64,000 nucleotides of DNA, taken from NCBI RefSeq assembly GCF_006539985.1, contig NZ_BJOB01000001.1, forward strand, positions 1 to 64,000, given 5' to 3'. Source of the DNA: Kurthia gibsonii. Its GTDB lineage: Bacteria > Bacillota > Bacilli > Bacillales_A > Planococcaceae. This document shows positions 11,348 to 22,075 of this stretch, piece after piece (positions within the stretch are counted from its first letter, which is position 1; each line of letters begins with the position of its first letter). Position numbers and translations under genes: made by a program. Below the pieces are notes generated by a model, which worked only from the letters and a program-made list of their open reading frames with translations, had not been told where the DNA came from and searched no databases.

Positions 11348-12079
11348 TTGAAAGAATCGATCCAAGTCGCGAAAACAGTGGAAGAAGCTGTTGCGAATGC
11401 TTTGAAAAAACTTGATTTGACCCATGACCAAGTAGAAATAGAAATTTTACAGGAGCCTAAAAAAGGTTTTTTAGGTATTGGTGTTCGTGATGCACATGTT
11501 CATGTAAAAGAGAAATTAATACTGGTTGAACCAGAAATTGAAGAAGTAGAAAATGATGAAGTTCATCCACAAACTGTAGATAACTCTGTGGAAAAAGAAG
11601 AAATTCAAATAAAGCATGATGACACCCGTGCAATTGAAGAAGCAAAAACGTATATTGAGTCTATCGTAAAGCAAATGGATATCCATGACTTGCAAATGGA
11701 TGTTATACAAAAGCAGAAAACAATTCATATTCAATTATCAAGCGAGAAAGCAGCACTATTAATTGGAAAACGAGGTCAAACATTGAACTCACTTCAACTA
11801 GTTTCGCAATTAGTTGTACAAAAATATACAACGCGCTACCTTACTTTAGAATTAGATGTGGAAAACTATCGCCAAAAGCGTAGAGGAGCATTAATTGAAT
11901 TGGCACATCGTTTAGCTGATCAAGCTGTATCCACAGGTAAACGTATTGATTTAGAACCAATGCCATCTAGTGAAAGAAAAATTATTCATCATTCGTTAGC
12001 GAGACGTTTGGATGTGGATACTTTTTCTGAAGGTGACGCGAACCGTCGCCATTTAGTAATTGAACCTATTCGCTCATAG
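11348..12079 (+). CDS. jag: RNA-binding protein Jag/KhpB (EloR)
   Basis: 243 residues. An N-terminal Jag_N domain (KESIQVAKTVEEAVANAL, then EPKKGFLGIG) is followed by an acidic linker, a KH domain (IGKRGQTLNSLQ) and an R3H domain (RRGALIELAHRLADQA, SSERKIIHHSL). In other Firmicutes it pairs with KhpA and controls cell elongation and division through RNA binding. The TTG at 11348 is preceded by aggaggggcc, so it is chosen over upstream in-frame codons that would overlap rnpA. It is normally preceded by spoIIIJ, which is missing here. The coding sequence carries several DnaA-box-like 9-mers. Confidence 0.93.
   Translation: MKESIQVAKTVEEAVANALKKLDLTHDQVEIEILQEPKKGFLGIGVRDAHVHVKEKLILVEPEIEEVENDEVHPQTVDNSVEKEEIQIKHDDTRAIEEAKTYIESIVKQMDIHDLQMDVIQKQKTIHIQLSSEKAALLIGKRGQTLNSLQLVSQLVVQKYTTRYLTLELDVENYRQKRRGALIELAHRLADQAVSTGKRIDLEPMPSSERKIIHHSLARRLDVDTFSEGDANRRHLVIEPIRS
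11563..12021. promoter_or_regulatory. DnaA-box-like cluster inside jag
   Basis: One-mismatch or near-consensus DnaA boxes occur at 11575-11583 (tgtagataa), 11587-11595 (tgtggaaaa), 11867-11875 (tgtggaaaa), 11927-11935 (gtatccaca) and 12013-12021 (tgtggatac). A weaker one is at 11563-11571. A DnaA-box cluster at jag is known in B. subtilis, where such clusters titrate DnaA. Confidence 0.55.
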
Positions 12080-12094
12080 TATTAAAGGATTGTG

Positions 12095-12139
12095 AAAGAG
12101 TCCTTCTCACGTTTTTACGGAGAAGGACTCTTTATTTTT
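12095..12139 (+). terminator. Terminator after jag
   Basis: A 14-bp near-perfect stem (aaagagtccttctc, 12095-12108; gagaaggactcttt, 12120-12133) is followed by attttttg. Confidence 0.88.
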
Positions 12140-12230
12140 TGAAGTAATATGAGTGTAGTGAAAAAAGAATTTATGTTAACATATATCATTAGTGAATTAC
12201 GGAAAATTAGATCCAAGGAGGATTCAAAAG

Positions 12231-13619
12231 ATGTTTGAATTTGATACAATTGCGGCAATTTCTACGCCATCAGGAGAAGGGGCGATTGCGATTGTACGCA
12301 TTAGTGGTGAAGAGGCATTTGCAATTGCTGATCGTGTATTTCATTCCCCGAGCGGAAAAAGTTTGATAGAAGCACCATCTCACACAATCCATTACGGTCA
12401 TTTAAAAGAAGTGGATAGTGGACAAGTTGTGGAAGAAGTCATGGTTTCAATTATGAAGGGGCCAAAAACTTTTACACGTGAGGATGTAGTTGAGATTAAC
12501 TGTCATGGTGGTCTCGTTACTGTGAATCGTGTACTTCAACTTATTTTACGAAACGGTGCACGCATGGCTGAGCCTGGTGAATTTACAAAACGTGCATTTT
12601 TAAATGGACGAATTGATTTATCTCAAGCAGAAGCAGTAATGGATTTAATTCGTGCGAAAACAGATCGTGCGATGAATGTAGCTTTAGGACAGATGGACGG
12701 AAAATTGTCTCGTTTGATTACACAGCTACGCCAAGCACTAATTGAAGTGCTTGCACAAGTAGAAGTAAATATTGATTATCCAGAATATGATGATGTGGAA
12801 GAAATGACAATTCCACTTATGCTTGAAAAATCAAATTGGGTAAAAGGTGAAATCGAAAAGTTATTACAAACTTCTTCACAAGGTAAAATTTTACGAGAAG
12901 GTTTATCCACAGTTATTTTAGGACGTCCAAATGTAGGGAAATCATCGCTTTTAAACAGTTTAGTACAAGAAAATAAAGCAATCGTAACAGATGTTGCGGG
13001 AACAACTCGTGATATTATTGAAGAGTATGTCAATGTTCGTGGTGTGCCACTTCGTCTTGTGGATACAGCGGGTATTCGCGAAACAGAAGATATTGTAGAA
13101 CGTATTGGTGTAGAACGTTCACGCCAAGTATTACATGAAGCAGATCTCATTTTATTTGTTGTAAATTATAATCAAGCATTAACAGACGAAGATTTACGTC
13201 TTTTCGAAACAATTCAAGATATGAATTATATTGTCGTTGTAAATAAAACAGATTTAGAACAAAATATCGATTTAGATCAAGTGAAGACTTTAGCAAAGGA
13301 TCGTCGTGTGATTACAACATCTATTTTAAATGAAGAAGGTGTAGACGCTTTAGAGGAAGCAATTGCAGCGATGTTCTTTGAAGGTTCAATTGATGCCGGA
13401 GATGCTACGTATGTATCGAATTCACGTCATATTGCGTTACTGCATCAAGCGTTAGATCGTATCACAGATGCGATTAATGCAGCAGAGGCAGATGTGCCTG
13501 TAGATATGATTCAAATTGATGTAACGCGTACATGGGAAATTCTTGGAGAAATTATCGGAGATACAATGCAAGAAAGTTTATTAAATCAGCTATTCTCACA
13601 GTTCTGTTTAGGAAAATAA
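12231..13619 (+). CDS. mnmE: tRNA modification GTPase MnmE
   Basis: 462 residues. With MnmG it makes the cmnm5 modification on wobble uridine 34 of tRNAs. It has an N-terminal tetrahydrofolate-binding domain ([10 protein letters not shown]), a helical domain, and an inserted G domain (G1 [10 protein letters not shown]3 DTAG, G4 NKTD). The C-terminal CLGK carries the catalytic Cys. The ATG at 12231 follows aaggagg closely and matches the family N terminus. mnmG follows 32 bp downstream. Confidence 0.97.
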   Translation: MFEFDTIAAISTPSGEGAIAIVRISGEEAFAIADRVFHSPSGKSLIEAPSHTIHYGHLKEVDSGQVVEEVMVSIMKGPKTFTREDVVEINCHGGLVTVNRVLQLILRNGARMAEPGEFTKRAFLNGRIDLSQAEAVMDLIRAKTDRAMNVALGQMDGKLSRLITQLRQALIEVLAQVEVNIDYPEYDDVEEMTIPLMLEKSNWVKGEIEKLLQTSSQGKILREGLSTVILGRPNVGKSSLLNSLVQENKAIVTDVAGTTRDIIEEYVNVRGVPLRLVDTAGIRETEDIVERIGVERSRQVLHEADLILFVVNYNQALTDEDLRLFETIQDMNYIVVVNKTDLEQNIDLDQVKTLAKDRRVITTSILNEEGVDALEEAIAAMFFEGSIDAGDATYVSNSRHIALLHQALDRITDAINAAEADVPVDMIQIDVTRTWEILGEIIGDTMQESLLNQLFSQFCLGK

Positions 13620-13651
13620 ATTTATTTTTAAAAAAGAAGGGAAGTACGAAC

Positions 13652-15541
13652 ATGCCAAACACATTTGAAGCAGGCACGTTTGATGTCATCGTAGTAGGAG
13701 CAGGTCATGCAGGAGTAGAAGCTGCTTATGCTTCAGCGCGTATGGGCGCAAAAACACTCGTTTTAACAATTAATTTAGATATGATTGCTTTTATGCCATG
13801 TAATCCATCAGTTGGTGGACCGGCAAAAGGAATTGTCGTTCGTGAAATTGACGCAATGGGAGGTGCGATGGGAAAAGTCATCGACCAAACTCATATTCAA
13901 ATGCGTATGTTGAATACTGGTAAAGGTCCAGCTGTACGTGCATTACGTGCGCAAGCAGATAAAGTTTTATATCAACAAGCTATGAAACAATTATTAGAAG
14001 AACAAGATAATTTAACAATTCACCAAGCAATGGTAGACGAGTTAATCGTTGAAGATGGTGAAATTAAAGGGTTAATTACACAAGTGGGCGCTGTATATCG
14101 TGCAGAAACAGTTGTTATTACAACAGGTACATTTTTACGCGGCGAAATTATTATTGGCGACTTAAAATATTCATCAGGTCCAAATAATCAACAACCATCG
14201 ATTAAATTAGCAGATAATATGCGTGATTTAGGATTTGAAATGGTGCGTTTTAAAACAGGTACACCGCCTCGTGTAAATAGCAAAACAATTGATTACGCAA
14301 AAACAGAAATTCAACCAGGCGATGAAGAGCCACGTGCATTCAGTTTTGAAACAACTGAATTCATTATGGATCAAATTCCATGTTGGTTAACATATACAAG
14401 TCCTGAAACACATCAAATTATTAATGATAACTTAGATTCCTCACCAATGTTCACAGGCGTTATTACAGGTGCAGGTCCACGTTATTGTCCATCAATTGAA
14501 ACGAAAATTGTACGTTTTAATGATAAACCACGTCACCAACTGTTCTTAGAACCAGAAGGACGTAATACACAAGAAGTTTATGTACAAGGTTTATCCACAA
14601 GTTTACCTGAACATATTCAACGTAAAATGCTTGAGACAATCCCAGGATTAGAAAAAGCTGAAATGATGCGTGCAGGTTATGCAATTGAGTATGATGCCGT
14701 AGTTCCTACACAATTGTGGCCAACACTTGAAACGAAAAAGATTAAAAACTTATACACAGCTGGTCAAATTAACGGTACTTCTGGTTATGAAGAAGCAGCA
14801 GGTCAAGGAATGATGGCTGGTATTAATGCAGCAGCGCGCGTATTAGGTAAAGAAGAAGTTATTTTAGGTCGTGCAGATGCTTATATCGGTGTTTTAATTG
14901 ATGACTTAGTTACAAAAGGTACAAATGAACCATATCGTTTATTAACATCACGTGCAGAATATCGTTTATTACTGCGTCATGATAATGCAGATATGCGTTT
15001 AACAGAAAAAGCTTTTGAATTAGGTCTTGTTTCAGAAGAGCGTTATAACAAATTTGCTGAAAAACGTGAGTTAGTAAAAGCTGAAATTAATCGTCTAGCT
15101 GAATTCGGTATAAAACCACGTCTTGTCAATGAAGCTCTAACAGAAATAGGCAGTAGTCCTTTAAAAGATGGTATTCATGGAACAGATTTATTAAAACGTC
15201 CAGAATTAAATTATGATTTTGTTGCTAAAGTGACAGAAGCTCCTGAACTACCTGAAGATGTGAAAGAACAAGTAGAAATTCAAGTGAAGTACGAAGGTTA
15301 TATTGAAAAAGCTTTACAACAAGTTGAAAAGCTTAAGAAAATGGAAGGTAAGAAAATTCCAGAGCAAATTGATTACGATGCCATTTCAGGAATTGCGACA
15401 GAAGCACGTGAAAAGCTAAAAGAGATTCGTCCATTAACTGTTGCACAAGCATCACGAATTTCAGGTGTAAATCCAGCCGATATTTCAATTTTATTAGTGT
15501 ATATTGAACAAGGTAAAATTGCTAAAATCGCACAAGCATAA
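13652..15541 (+). CDS. mnmG: tRNA uridine-5-carboxymethylaminomethyl enzyme MnmG
   Basis: 629 residues. It is the FAD-dependent partner of MnmE in U34 modification. The dinucleotide-binding motif is [17 protein letters not shown], with conserved [12 protein letters not shown] and the C-terminal helical domain typical of the family. The ATG at 13652 has a gaaggga site 11 bp upstream. It is co-transcribed with mnmE and probably rsmG, which starts 31 bp after its stop. Confidence 0.97.
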   Translation: MPNTFEAGTFDVIVVGAGHAGVEAAYASARMGAKTLVLTINLDMIAFMPCNPSVGGPAKGIVVREIDAMGGAMGKVIDQTHIQMRMLNTGKGPAVRALRAQADKVLYQQAMKQLLEEQDNLTIHQAMVDELIVEDGEIKGLITQVGAVYRAETVVITTGTFLRGEIIIGDLKYSSGPNNQQPSIKLADNMRDLGFEMVRFKTGTPPRVNSKTIDYAKTEIQPGDEEPRAFSFETTEFIMDQIPCWLTYTSPETHQIINDNLDSSPMFTGVITGAGPRYCPSIETKIVRFNDKPRHQLFLEPEGRNTQEVYVQGLSTSLPEHIQRKMLETIPGLEKAEMMRAGYAIEYDAVVPTQLWPTLETKKIKNLYTAGQINGTSGYEEAAGQGMMAGINAAARVLGKEEVILGRADAYIGVLIDDLVTKGTNEPYRLLTSRAEYRLLLRHDNADMRLTEKAFELGLVSEERYNKFAEKRELVKAEINRLAEFGIKPRLVNEALTEIGSSPLKDGIHGTDLLKRPELNYDFVAKVTEAPELPEDVKEQVEIQVKYEGYIEKALQQVEKLKKMEGKKIPEQIDYDAISGIATEAREKLKEIRPLTVAQASRISGVNPADISILLVYIEQGKIAKIAQA

Positions 15542-15572
15542 ATCAATTTAGTCGATATGAGAGGGGAACAAT

Positions 15573-16289
15573 ATGAACGAGGAACAGTTTATACAAGCGT
15601 TAAAAGAACAAGGTATTGAGTTATCAGAAAAACAAATTCAACAATTCCGTCGCTACTTTGAAATTTTAGTTGAATGGAATGAAAAAATGAATCTTACAGC
15701 GATTACAGATGAACCATCTGTTTATCTAAAGCACTTCTACGATTCAATTAGTGCAAGTTTCCATTTTGATTTTACAAAAGTTACAACTGTATGTGATGTG
15801 GGTGCAGGGGCTGGTTTCCCAAGTTTACCAATTAAAATTTGTTATCCACATTTACACATTACGATTGTGGATTCTTTGAATAAACGTATTCAATTCTTAA
15901 ATCATTTAAGCGATGAAATTGGTTTAGATCATGTCGAATTTGTACATGCGCGAGCAGAAGAATTTGGTCAAAATTCTCAATACCGCGAAAAGTTTGAGCT
16001 TGTAACTGCTAGAGCTGTAGCACGCTTATCCGTGTTATCAGAGCTATGTCTGCCTCTTGTTAAAGAGGGTGGACAATTCCTTGCTTTAAAAGCTGCAAGT
16101 GGTGATGATGAATTAAAAGATGCTAAAAAAGCGATTACTGTGTTAGGTGGTAAATTAGTGCATCATGTTGCTTTTGAGTTACCTATTGAGGAAAGTGAAC
16201 GTACCATCTATGTATTTGATAAAGTAAAAGCAACACCAAAAAAATATCCAAGAAAACCTGGAACACCGAATAAATCTCCTATTAAATAA
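15573..16289 (+). CDS. rsmG: 16S rRNA m7G527 methyltransferase RsmG
   Basis: 238 residues. It methylates N7 of G527 in 16S rRNA using S-adenosylmethionine. The SAM-binding motif is [15 protein letters not shown], with the family signature NLTAITD near the N terminus and a basic tail. Loss of this gene causes low-level streptomycin resistance in other bacteria. The ATG at 15573 follows gaggggaac. Confidence 0.96.
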   Translation: MNEEQFIQALKEQGIELSEKQIQQFRRYFEILVEWNEKMNLTAITDEPSVYLKHFYDSISASFHFDFTKVTTVCDVGAGAGFPSLPIKICYPHLHITIVDSLNKRIQFLNHLSDEIGLDHVEFVHARAEEFGQNSQYREKFELVTARAVARLSVLSELCLPLVKEGGQFLALKAASGDDELKDAKKAITVLGGKLVHHVAFELPIEESERTIYVFDKVKATPKKYPRKPGTPNKSPIK

Positions 16290-16293
16290 CGAA

Positions 16294-16309
16294 TGTTTCA
16301 TGTGAAACG
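16294..16309. promoter_or_regulatory. Degenerate parS site between rsmG and noc
   Basis: tgtttcatgtgaaacg matches the parS consensus at 14 of 16 positions. It is a probable weaker ParB site, in the gap just before noc. Confidence 0.75.
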
Positions 16310-16319
16310 ATATGTCACC

Positions 16320-16348
16320 TTACTTTTTTTGTAGAAAGAAACTATAAT
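16320..16348 (+). promoter_or_regulatory. Predicted promoter of noc
   Basis: A perfect tataat (16343-16348) lies 17 bp after ttactt (16320-16325), directly downstream of the parS-like site. Confidence 0.55.
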
Positions 16349-16445
16349 AGAGGTATTGCGCAACAAAACAGACATAAAATCGACTTATCACAATGATGTG
16401 GAATGAGGATATACTTGAAATAATCGTTAAAAGGTGGTGCTAAAC

Positions 16446-17291
16446 TTGAAAAGTGCTTTATCACGTATTTTTGGTGGCGGCGATAAAACTGTAACGAAAG
16501 AGTCAGCTGAAAATGTGCTAAACTTACCAATTGGTAAAATTCATCCGAACCGTTTCCAACCACGTACAATTTTTGATGACTCCAAAATTGAAGAATTAGC
16601 TCGAACAATTCATACACATGGGATTATTCAACCAATTGTTGTACGAACGATGGAGAATGGTGATTACGAAATCATTGCAGGTGAACGCCGATATCGTGCG
16701 ATGAAGTCATTACAATGGGTGGAAGTCCCAGCTATTATTCGAGAGATGTCAGATAAAGAGACTGCTTCTGTCGCATTAATCGAAAATCTTCAACGAGAAG
16801 AACTAACAGCAATTGAAGAAGCACAAGCATTTCAACAGTTGCTAGAGCTACATGAATTAACACAGGAAGCGTTAGCGCAACGTTTAGGTAAGGGCCAATC
16901 GACTGTCGCAAATAAATTGCGTCTATTAAAATTACCTGAACAAATTAAAGAGTCTATTTTAAAACGTGAAATCTCTGAGCGTCATGCTCGTGCATTAGTT
17001 CCTTTGAAAAATGAAGAATTGCAATTGCAATTATTAGAAGAAATTAAGGAACAAGACTACAATGTGCGTCAGTTAGAACAGCGGATTCGTGAAATTTTAG
17101 AGCCGATTGAAAAGGTGAAGAAACCACGTGTTAAAAGGAAGTCTGTTAGTCGTGATGTTCGTATTGCTTTAAATACAATTCGTGAATCATTAACCCTTGT
17201 TAATAAAACAGGTATTGATTTAAAAGCAGAAGAAGAAGAACATGATGAGTATTATCAAATTACTGTAAAGATACCAAAAAATAAAAAATAA
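16446..17291 (+). CDS. noc: Nucleoid occlusion protein Noc (ParB family)
   Basis: 281 residues. It is a ParB-like CTPase and DNA-binding protein that blocks division over the nucleoid. It has the ParB N-terminal domain (IHPNRFQPR, then AGERRYRAM), the helix-turn-helix ([24 protein letters not shown]) and a basic C-terminal region. It starts with an amphipathic-looking KSALSRIFG segment, as expected for Noc's membrane-binding helix. The TTG at 16446 is chosen because aaaggtgg precedes it; the in-frame GTG at 16434 overlaps that site. Confidence 0.93.
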   Translation: MKSALSRIFGGGDKTVTKESAENVLNLPIGKIHPNRFQPRTIFDDSKIEELARTIHTHGIIQPIVVRTMENGDYEIIAGERRYRAMKSLQWVEVPAIIREMSDKETASVALIENLQREELTAIEEAQAFQQLLELHELTQEALAQRLGKGQSTVANKLRLLKLPEQIKESILKREISERHARALVPLKNEELQLQLLEEIKEQDYNVRQLEQRIREILEPIEKVKKPRVKRKSVSRDVRIALNTIRESLTLVNKTGIDLKAEEEEHDEYYQITVKIPKNKK

Positions 17292-17299
17292 ATTGCGTA

Positions 17300-17334
17300 A
17301 AAGGGAAGCAGACATATGAGCTGTTTCCCTTTTT
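17300..17334 (+). terminator. Terminator after noc
   Basis: A stem of aaagggaagcag (17300-17311) with ctgtttccctttt (17321-17333) and a T-run lie directly after the noc stop. It separates noc from the parAB operon. Confidence 0.8.
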
Positions 17335-17405
17335 CATATACTTATACTGAAAAAAATTTGATAGAATATAGAAAATACAGACAATTAAGGGATGGTGGAA
17401 TTTAT

Positions 17406-18167
17406 ATGGTACGTGTAATTGCGACGGCTAATCAAAAAGGTGGTGTTGGTAAAACAACCACAACGATTAATTTGAGTGCAGGTTTAGCTAGTTTAGGACA
17501 ACGTGTATTAATTGTTGATTTAGATCCACAAGGAAATGCAACAAGTGGATTAGGTGTGGATAAAAGCACAATCGAACACTCAATTTATGATGTATTAGTT
17601 CGAGATGTACACATCAATCAAGTTATACATAAAACCAATACATCTAATCTATCCATTGTGCCGACGACAATCGCGCTTGCAGGTGCAGAAATTGAATTAG
17701 TCTCTATTATTTCGCGTGAATCACGTTTAAAAAAAGCATTAGAAGAAATAAAAAATCAGTTTGATTATATTCTAATTGATTGTCCACCATCTTTAGGATT
17801 ATTAACGTTAAATGCACTAACAGCATCGGATGAAGTAATAATTCCAGTACAATGTGAATATTACGCCTTAGAAGGTTTGAGTCAGTTATTATCCACAATT
17901 ACATTAGTGCAAAAACATTTGAATCAAGATTTGAAAATTACCGGTGTTTTACTCACAATGTTTGATATAAGAACAAACTTAAGTACACAAGTAGCAGATG
18001 AAGTTCGTCAATTTTTTGGTAATCAAGTTTATGAAACAGTTATTCCAAGAAATATTCGTTTAAGTGAAGCGCCAAGTCATGGCGAATCTATTTTAGAATA
18101 TGATGAAAAATCAAAAGGTGCGTTCGTTTATTTAGAATTAGCAAAGGAAGTGAATCAGCTTGGCTAA
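17406..18167 (+). CDS. parA: Chromosome partitioning ATPase ParA (Soj)
   Basis: 253 residues. This deviant Walker ATPase segregates origins and regulates DnaA in Bacillus. Walker A is KGGVGKTTTT, followed by DLDPQGNATSG and IDCPPSLG. The ATG at 17406 is chosen because it gives the family N terminus (MVRVIATANQKGG); an upstream extension overlaps the noc terminator. Its stop overlaps the parB start by 8 bp, so the two are translationally coupled. Confidence 0.97.
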   Translation: MVRVIATANQKGGVGKTTTTINLSAGLASLGQRVLIVDLDPQGNATSGLGVDKSTIEHSIYDVLVRDVHINQVIHKTNTSNLSIVPTTIALAGAEIELVSIISRESRLKKALEEIKNQFDYILIDCPPSLGLLTLNALTASDEVIIPVQCEYYALEGLSQLLSTITLVQKHLNQDLKITGVLLTMFDIRTNLSTQVADEVRQFFGNQVYETVIPRNIRLSEAPSHGESILEYDEKSKGAFVYLELAKEVNQLG

Positions 18168-18999
18168 AGGTTTAGGAAAAGGATTAAATGCCTTATTTAA
18201 TACAGATGAAGTAGTTGCAGGGGAAAAAGTTGAGAAGATTCAAGTACGTGATATTAAACCAAACCCGTATCAACCACGTAAAGAATTTAAAAAAGAAGCG
18301 CTAGAAGAATTAGCAGAATCAATTAAAGAACATGGCATTTTACAACCAGTAGTTGTTCGTAAACAAGGAAAAGGCTATGAACTAGTTGTGGGAGAACGAC
18401 GATTTAGAGCTGCTAAAATGGCTTTGCAAAAAGAAATTCCGGCAATTATTCGCGAATTCGATCAACAACAAATGATGGAATTAGCTATTTTAGAAAATTT
18501 ACAGCGTGAAGATTTAACGGCATTGGAAGAAGCAGAGGCCTATCAAAATTTAATGGAGAACTTGAAATTTACACAAGAACAATTGGCACAGCGTTTAGGA
18601 AAAAGCCGTCCCTATATTGCGAATCAAGTTCGCTTACTATCGTTACCAAAAGATGTTCAACAATTAATAGCAGAACAAATAATTACACCGGGACATGGTC
18701 GTACATTACTAAGTTTAAAACGCAATAAGCTCATTTCACAAGTAGCAGCTAAAGTCGTTCAACAAGGTTTAAATGTTCGTCAGTTAGAAGCGCTTGTTCA
18801 ACAATATAATGAAGATGTTTCACGTGAAACGAAAGAAAAACCTAAAAAGGATTTATTTTTACAAGAGCGTGAAGATCAATTGCGTGATGTCTTTGGAACA
18901 AGTGTTGTAATCACAAAAGGAAAGAAAAAAGGGAAAATTGAAATTGAATTTTTCTCAGAAGACGATTTAGAACGTATTTTAGAAATACTTGAAAAGTAA
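18160..18999 (+). CDS. parB: Chromosome partitioning protein ParB (Spo0J)
   Basis: 279 residues. It is a CTP-dependent clamp that loads at parS and spreads. The sequence begins AKGLGKGLNALF and has the ParB domain (PNPYQPRK, then GERRFRAAKMA), the HTH (FTQEQLAQRLGKSRPYIANQVRLL) and a C-terminal dimerisation region. The TTG at 18160 has ggaag upstream. A parS site is embedded in its own coding sequence, as in B. subtilis. In B. subtilis the next gene is yyaC; here it is an mscS-type gene. Confidence 0.96.
   Translation: MAKGLGKGLNALFNTDEVVAGEKVEKIQVRDIKPNPYQPRKEFKKEALEELAESIKEHGILQPVVVRKQGKGYELVVGERRFRAAKMALQKEIPAIIREFDQQQMMELAILENLQREDLTALEEAEAYQNLMENLKFTQEQLAQRLGKSRPYIANQVRLLSLPKDVQQLIAEQIITPGHGRTLLSLKRNKLISQVAAKVVQQGLNVRQLEALVQQYNEDVSRETKEKPKKDLFLQEREDQLRDVFGTSVVITKGKKKGKIEIEFFSEDDLERILEILEK
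18816..18831. promoter_or_regulatory. parS site inside parB
   Basis: tgtttcacgtgaaacg matches the parS consensus at 15 of 16 positions. Its location inside parB/spo0J is conserved in Bacillus. Confidence 0.92.
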
Positions 19000-19050
19000 T
19001 AGGCTATAAAAAACAGTGTAATAAAATCTTTTGCACAATTAAAGAATCGT

Positions 19051-19079
19051 TTGACTTAAATTAAATTAAAATTTTATAA
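19051..19079 (+). promoter_or_regulatory. Possible promoter of the mscS-type gene
   Basis: ttgact (19051-19056) is followed at 17 bp by ttataa (19074-19079) in an AT-rich gap of 154 bp. The -10 is weak. Confidence 0.4.
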
Positions 19080-19153
19080 AATCTCCATAGTGATTCATCG
19101 CATCTATAACATAATTTTTATATAATCAAACGAGTGAAAGTGAGGGATTTTAT

Positions 19154-20062
19154 TTGTCTAATTTGTATGGAGATGCCAAAAGTCAATTATATAAATGGGT
19201 TATGAATAAGCTGACAGATGAAGATATGTGGGTAGCATTAGGAACAGGATTGTTAAAAATTATTGCCATTACAATTTGTTCAATTATTTTAGTAAAGCTC
19301 GGAAATCATATGATAAAAAAAGCATTTGATTTACGGATTCATGCACCTGCAAAAATGACGCAGCAGCGTGAACGTCGATACGAAACGATTTTGAAATTAC
19401 TTCAAAGCGTCATTACGTATGTTGTGTACTTTACAGCCATTTTAGCCATTTTATCTGTTATGCAAGTAAAAGTTGCCGGACTATTGGCAGGGGCTGGTAT
19501 TGTGGGTTTAGCAGTTGGATTCGGTGCGCAAAGTTTAGTTAAAGATGTTATTACAGGGTTCTTCATTATATTTGAGGATCAATTTGGTGTTGGGGACTTC
19601 ATTAAAGTTGCTGGAGTACAGGGAACAGTTATCGAAATTGGATTACGCACTACAAAAATTCGTGGAATTGAAGGCGAGATAAATATTATTCCGAATGGCT
19701 CCATTTTAGAAGTTGTTAACTGCTCTGTGAATAACTCCGTTGCAATTGTGGATATTAGTGTGGCATACAATGCAGATATCAACAAAGCTGAACGGTTAAT
19801 TGAAGAATATCTAGACGGTTTAGTGGAACGTTATGAAGATGTCGTGACACGACCTAATTTATTAGGTGTTCAAAATGTGAATGGAGCAGAAATTACATTA
19901 CGTATGTCAGTCGAAACATTACCAATGCGTCACTTTGCTACAGCTAATTTAATACGTAAAGATATTAAAGAAATTTTTGATGAAAATCATATTGAAATTC
20001 CATATCCTAAAATGATGGTTTATGAACGAGATACGACAAAAAATAAAGAGGAGGAAAAATAA
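19154..20062 (+). CDS. Small-conductance mechanosensitive channel (MscS family)
   Basis: 302 residues. It releases solutes on hypo-osmotic shock. A predicted N-terminal transmembrane helix (about 25-50) and two more (about 90-140) are followed by the MscS pore helix, rich in Gly and Ala (GLLAGAGIVGLAVGFGAQ), and the cytoplasmic beta domain (FIIFEDQFGVGDFI, IPNGSI). It corresponds by position to the mscS-like gene near parB in Bacillus. The TTG at 19154 follows gtgaggg. The DUF951 gene starts 2 bp after its stop. Confidence 0.92.
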   Translation: MSNLYGDAKSQLYKWVMNKLTDEDMWVALGTGLLKIIAITICSIILVKLGNHMIKKAFDLRIHAPAKMTQQRERRYETILKLLQSVITYVVYFTAILAILSVMQVKVAGLLAGAGIVGLAVGFGAQSLVKDVITGFFIIFEDQFGVGDFIKVAGVQGTVIEIGLRTTKIRGIEGEINIIPNGSILEVVNCSVNNSVAIVDISVAYNADINKAERLIEEYLDGLVERYEDVVTRPNLLGVQNVNGAEITLRMSVETLPMRHFATANLIRKDIKEIFDENHIEIPYPKMMVYERDTTKNKEEEK

Positions 20063-20064
20063 GA

Positions 20065-20271
20065 GTGCAAGCAAAAGTGTATAATTTAAACGACATCGTT
20101 GAAATGAAAAAAGCACATCCATGTGGCACAAACGAATGGAAGATTATTCGATTAGGAGCAGACATTCGAATTAAATGCGTTGGATGTCAACATAGCGTGA
20201 TGATTCCACGTCGCGAATTTGAGAAAAAAATGAAAAAAGTACTTGTACAAGCGAATCCAGAAGACAATTAG
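20065..20271 (+). CDS. DUF951 family protein (YyzM-like)
   Basis: 68 residues. It is a small protein of unknown function found between the mscS-type gene and ychF in Bacillales. It contains KKAHPCGTNEW and IKCVGCQHSVMIPR; the Cys residues suggest a metal site. It starts with GTG at 20065, with gaggagg upstream inside the end of the preceding gene, so translation is coupled. Confidence 0.88.
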   Translation: MQAKVYNLNDIVEMKKAHPCGTNEWKIIRLGADIRIKCVGCQHSVMIPRREFEKKMKKVLVQANPEDN

Positions 20272-20297
20272 ACTTTTACGATAGAAGTCACTATAAT
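20269..20297 (+). promoter_or_regulatory. Predicted promoter of ychF
   Basis: A perfect tataat (20292-20297) is preceded at 17 bp by tagact (20269-20274), which overlaps the end of the DUF951 gene. Confidence 0.5.
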
Positions 20298-20347
20298 AAG
20301 ACGAGTTGAAAATTTGAAAACAAACAAACTGAAGGGTTGTGACATAT

Positions 20348-21448
20348 ATGGCTTTAACAGCCGGTATTGTCGGTTTACCAAACGTAGGTAAATCAACATT
20401 ATTTAATGCAATTACAAAAGCAGGAGCACTTGCTGCAAACTATCCATTCGCAACAATTGATCCAAACGTAGGAATCGTGGAAGTACCTGATGCACGTCTT
20501 GATAAATTAACAGAATTAGTTGAACCAAAGAAAACAGTTCCAACTTCTTTTGAATTTACAGACATCGCGGGTATTGTAAAAGGTGCTAGCCAAGGTGAAG
20601 GTTTAGGAAATAAATTCCTATCTCATATTCGTGAAGTAGATGCGATTACACAAGTAGTTCGCTGCTTTGAAGATGAGAATATTACACACGTAGCAGGTAA
20701 AGTAGATCCAATCAGCGACATCGAAGTAATTAACTTAGAATTAATCCTAGCCGATTTAGAATCTGTGGATAAACGCTACGCAAAAGTAAGTAAATTAGCG
20801 AAACAAAAAGATAAAGAATCAATGGAAGAAGCAGCAGTTCTTGAAAAGCTAAAAGATGCTTTTGCGAACGAAATGCCAGCTCGCTCTGTTGAACTAACAG
20901 ATGAAGAGAAGAAAATTGTAAAAGGTTTAAGCCTACTAACTTTAAAACCTGCTCTTTATGTAGCGAACGTTTCTGAAGATGAAGTATCAGATTCAGAAGA
21001 AAATGAGTATGTAAAACAAGTTCGTGAATATGCAGCTAAAGAAGGCGCTGAAGTAATTGTTGTTTGTGCAAAGATTGAAGAAGAAATTGCACAATTAGAT
21101 GATGAAGAAAAAGCAATGTTCTTAGAAGAATTAGGAATTGAAGAATCAGGTTTAGATCAATTAATTAAAGCAGCATATAGCTTATTAGGTTTAGCTACAT
21201 ACTTTACTGCAGGTGTACAAGAAGTACGTGCTTGGACATTCCGTAAAGGTATGAAAGCACCACAATGTGCTGGTGTTATTCATTCTGATTTTGAGCGTGG
21301 ATTTATCCGTGCAGAAACTGTATCATTTGATGATTTAGTAGAGTACGGTTCAAAACCAGCAGCAAAAGAGGCTGGACGTTTACGTTTAGAAGGTAAAGAA
21401 TATGTTGTACAAGACGGTGATGTAATGGAATTCTTATTCAACGTATAA
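20348..21448 (+). CDS. ychF: Redox-regulated ATPase YchF
   Basis: 366 residues. It is an Obg-family P-loop protein that prefers ATP, associates with ribosomes and affects oxidative-stress responses. G1 is [11 protein letters not shown] and G3 is [10 protein letters not shown], with a coiled-coil insert in the middle and a C-terminal TGS domain ([26 protein letters not shown]). The ATG at 20348 gives the family N terminus and has gaagggt upstream. Confidence 0.97.
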   Translation: MALTAGIVGLPNVGKSTLFNAITKAGALAANYPFATIDPNVGIVEVPDARLDKLTELVEPKKTVPTSFEFTDIAGIVKGASQGEGLGNKFLSHIREVDAITQVVRCFEDENITHVAGKVDPISDIEVINLELILADLESVDKRYAKVSKLAKQKDKESMEEAAVLEKLKDAFANEMPARSVELTDEEKKIVKGLSLLTLKPALYVANVSEDEVSDSEENEYVKQVREYAAKEGAEVIVVCAKIEEEIAQLDDEEKAMFLEELGIEESGLDQLIKAAYSLLGLATYFTAGVQEVRAWTFRKGMKAPQCAGVIHSDFERGFIRAETVSFDDLVEYGSKPAAKEAGRLRLEGKEYVVQDGDVMEFLFNV

Positions 21449-21456
21449 AATAAAGA

Positions 21457-21487
21457 AAACTCGAAATCAATCGGTTTCGAGTTTTTT
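21457..21487. terminator. Bidirectional terminator between ychF and the DUF3267 gene
   Basis: A stem of aactcgaaa with tttcgagtt is flanked by an A-run and ttttttt. It can serve the two convergent genes. Confidence 0.85.
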
Positions 21488-22030
21488 TGTATAGAAATGT
21501 AGTTTAGGATTCTCAGTATCATCTTGAATATAGTAGGCATCATCTACACGTTTTAATTGTCTGTACATATAAAAATCACCAATTGCACCTACCATAAGCC
21601 AAGCACCCACTAATGTAAGTGGTGTGTAATCAAAATAAATGCCGCAAATAGTAGGAGCTACTCCTGTCACCCAAAAAGGTAGTAGAAGTGCTTTTCGCAT
21701 CGCTTTATTTGGCATTAATTTTGTTGTTGTAGCATAAGCTACACCCATTTGTAAGTTCACGCCGATCTTCAAACTTTTTAAAGGAGCGTGTCCAAATAGT
21801 ACAAAACCAATGAGATGACAAATTTCATGTAAAAACATAAAGAGTATGTAAAGTAGAATGATAATTAATGTACCGATTAGAAAATTGGTAATCGTAAATG
21901 TGAAATTTTGATGGATTACAAATTGAAGAACTAATACAAATAGCGTTAAAATGATTGTCCATTGTGTCATAGGTTTAACGATTTCTTCGATTTTTAATTC
22001 AAATTCACCGACTTTTTCGAAATTTCCCAT
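21467..22030 (-). CDS. DUF3267 membrane protein, predicted zincin metalloprotease
   Basis: 187 residues. It has about four hydrophobic segments. The motif FLHEICHLIGF contains HEICH, an HExxH-type zinc-protease motif inside a membrane segment, as in DUF3267 proteins. No substrate is known. It is divergent from rpsF and convergent with ychF, and its 3' end lies in the shared terminator. The ATG at 22030 is preceded by ggagatg. Confidence 0.82.
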   Translation of the reverse strand: MGNFEKVGEFELKIEEIVKPMTQWTIILTLFVLVLQFVIHQNFTFTITNFLIGTLIIILLYILFMFLHEICHLIGFVLFGHAPLKSLKIGVNLQMGVAYATTTKLMPNKAMRKALLLPFWVTGVAPTICGIYFDYTPLTLVGAWLMVGAIGDFYMYRQLKRVDDAYYIQDDTENPKLHFYTKKLETD

Positions 22031-22075
22031 GAAAAATCATCTCCTTTTATTCTTAGTATATTCGATATGAAGTTA

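Noticed and set aside
12776-13150. Long antisense frame inside mnmE
   Set aside because: Serine/arginine-rich shadow of a well-conserved gene; no independent support.
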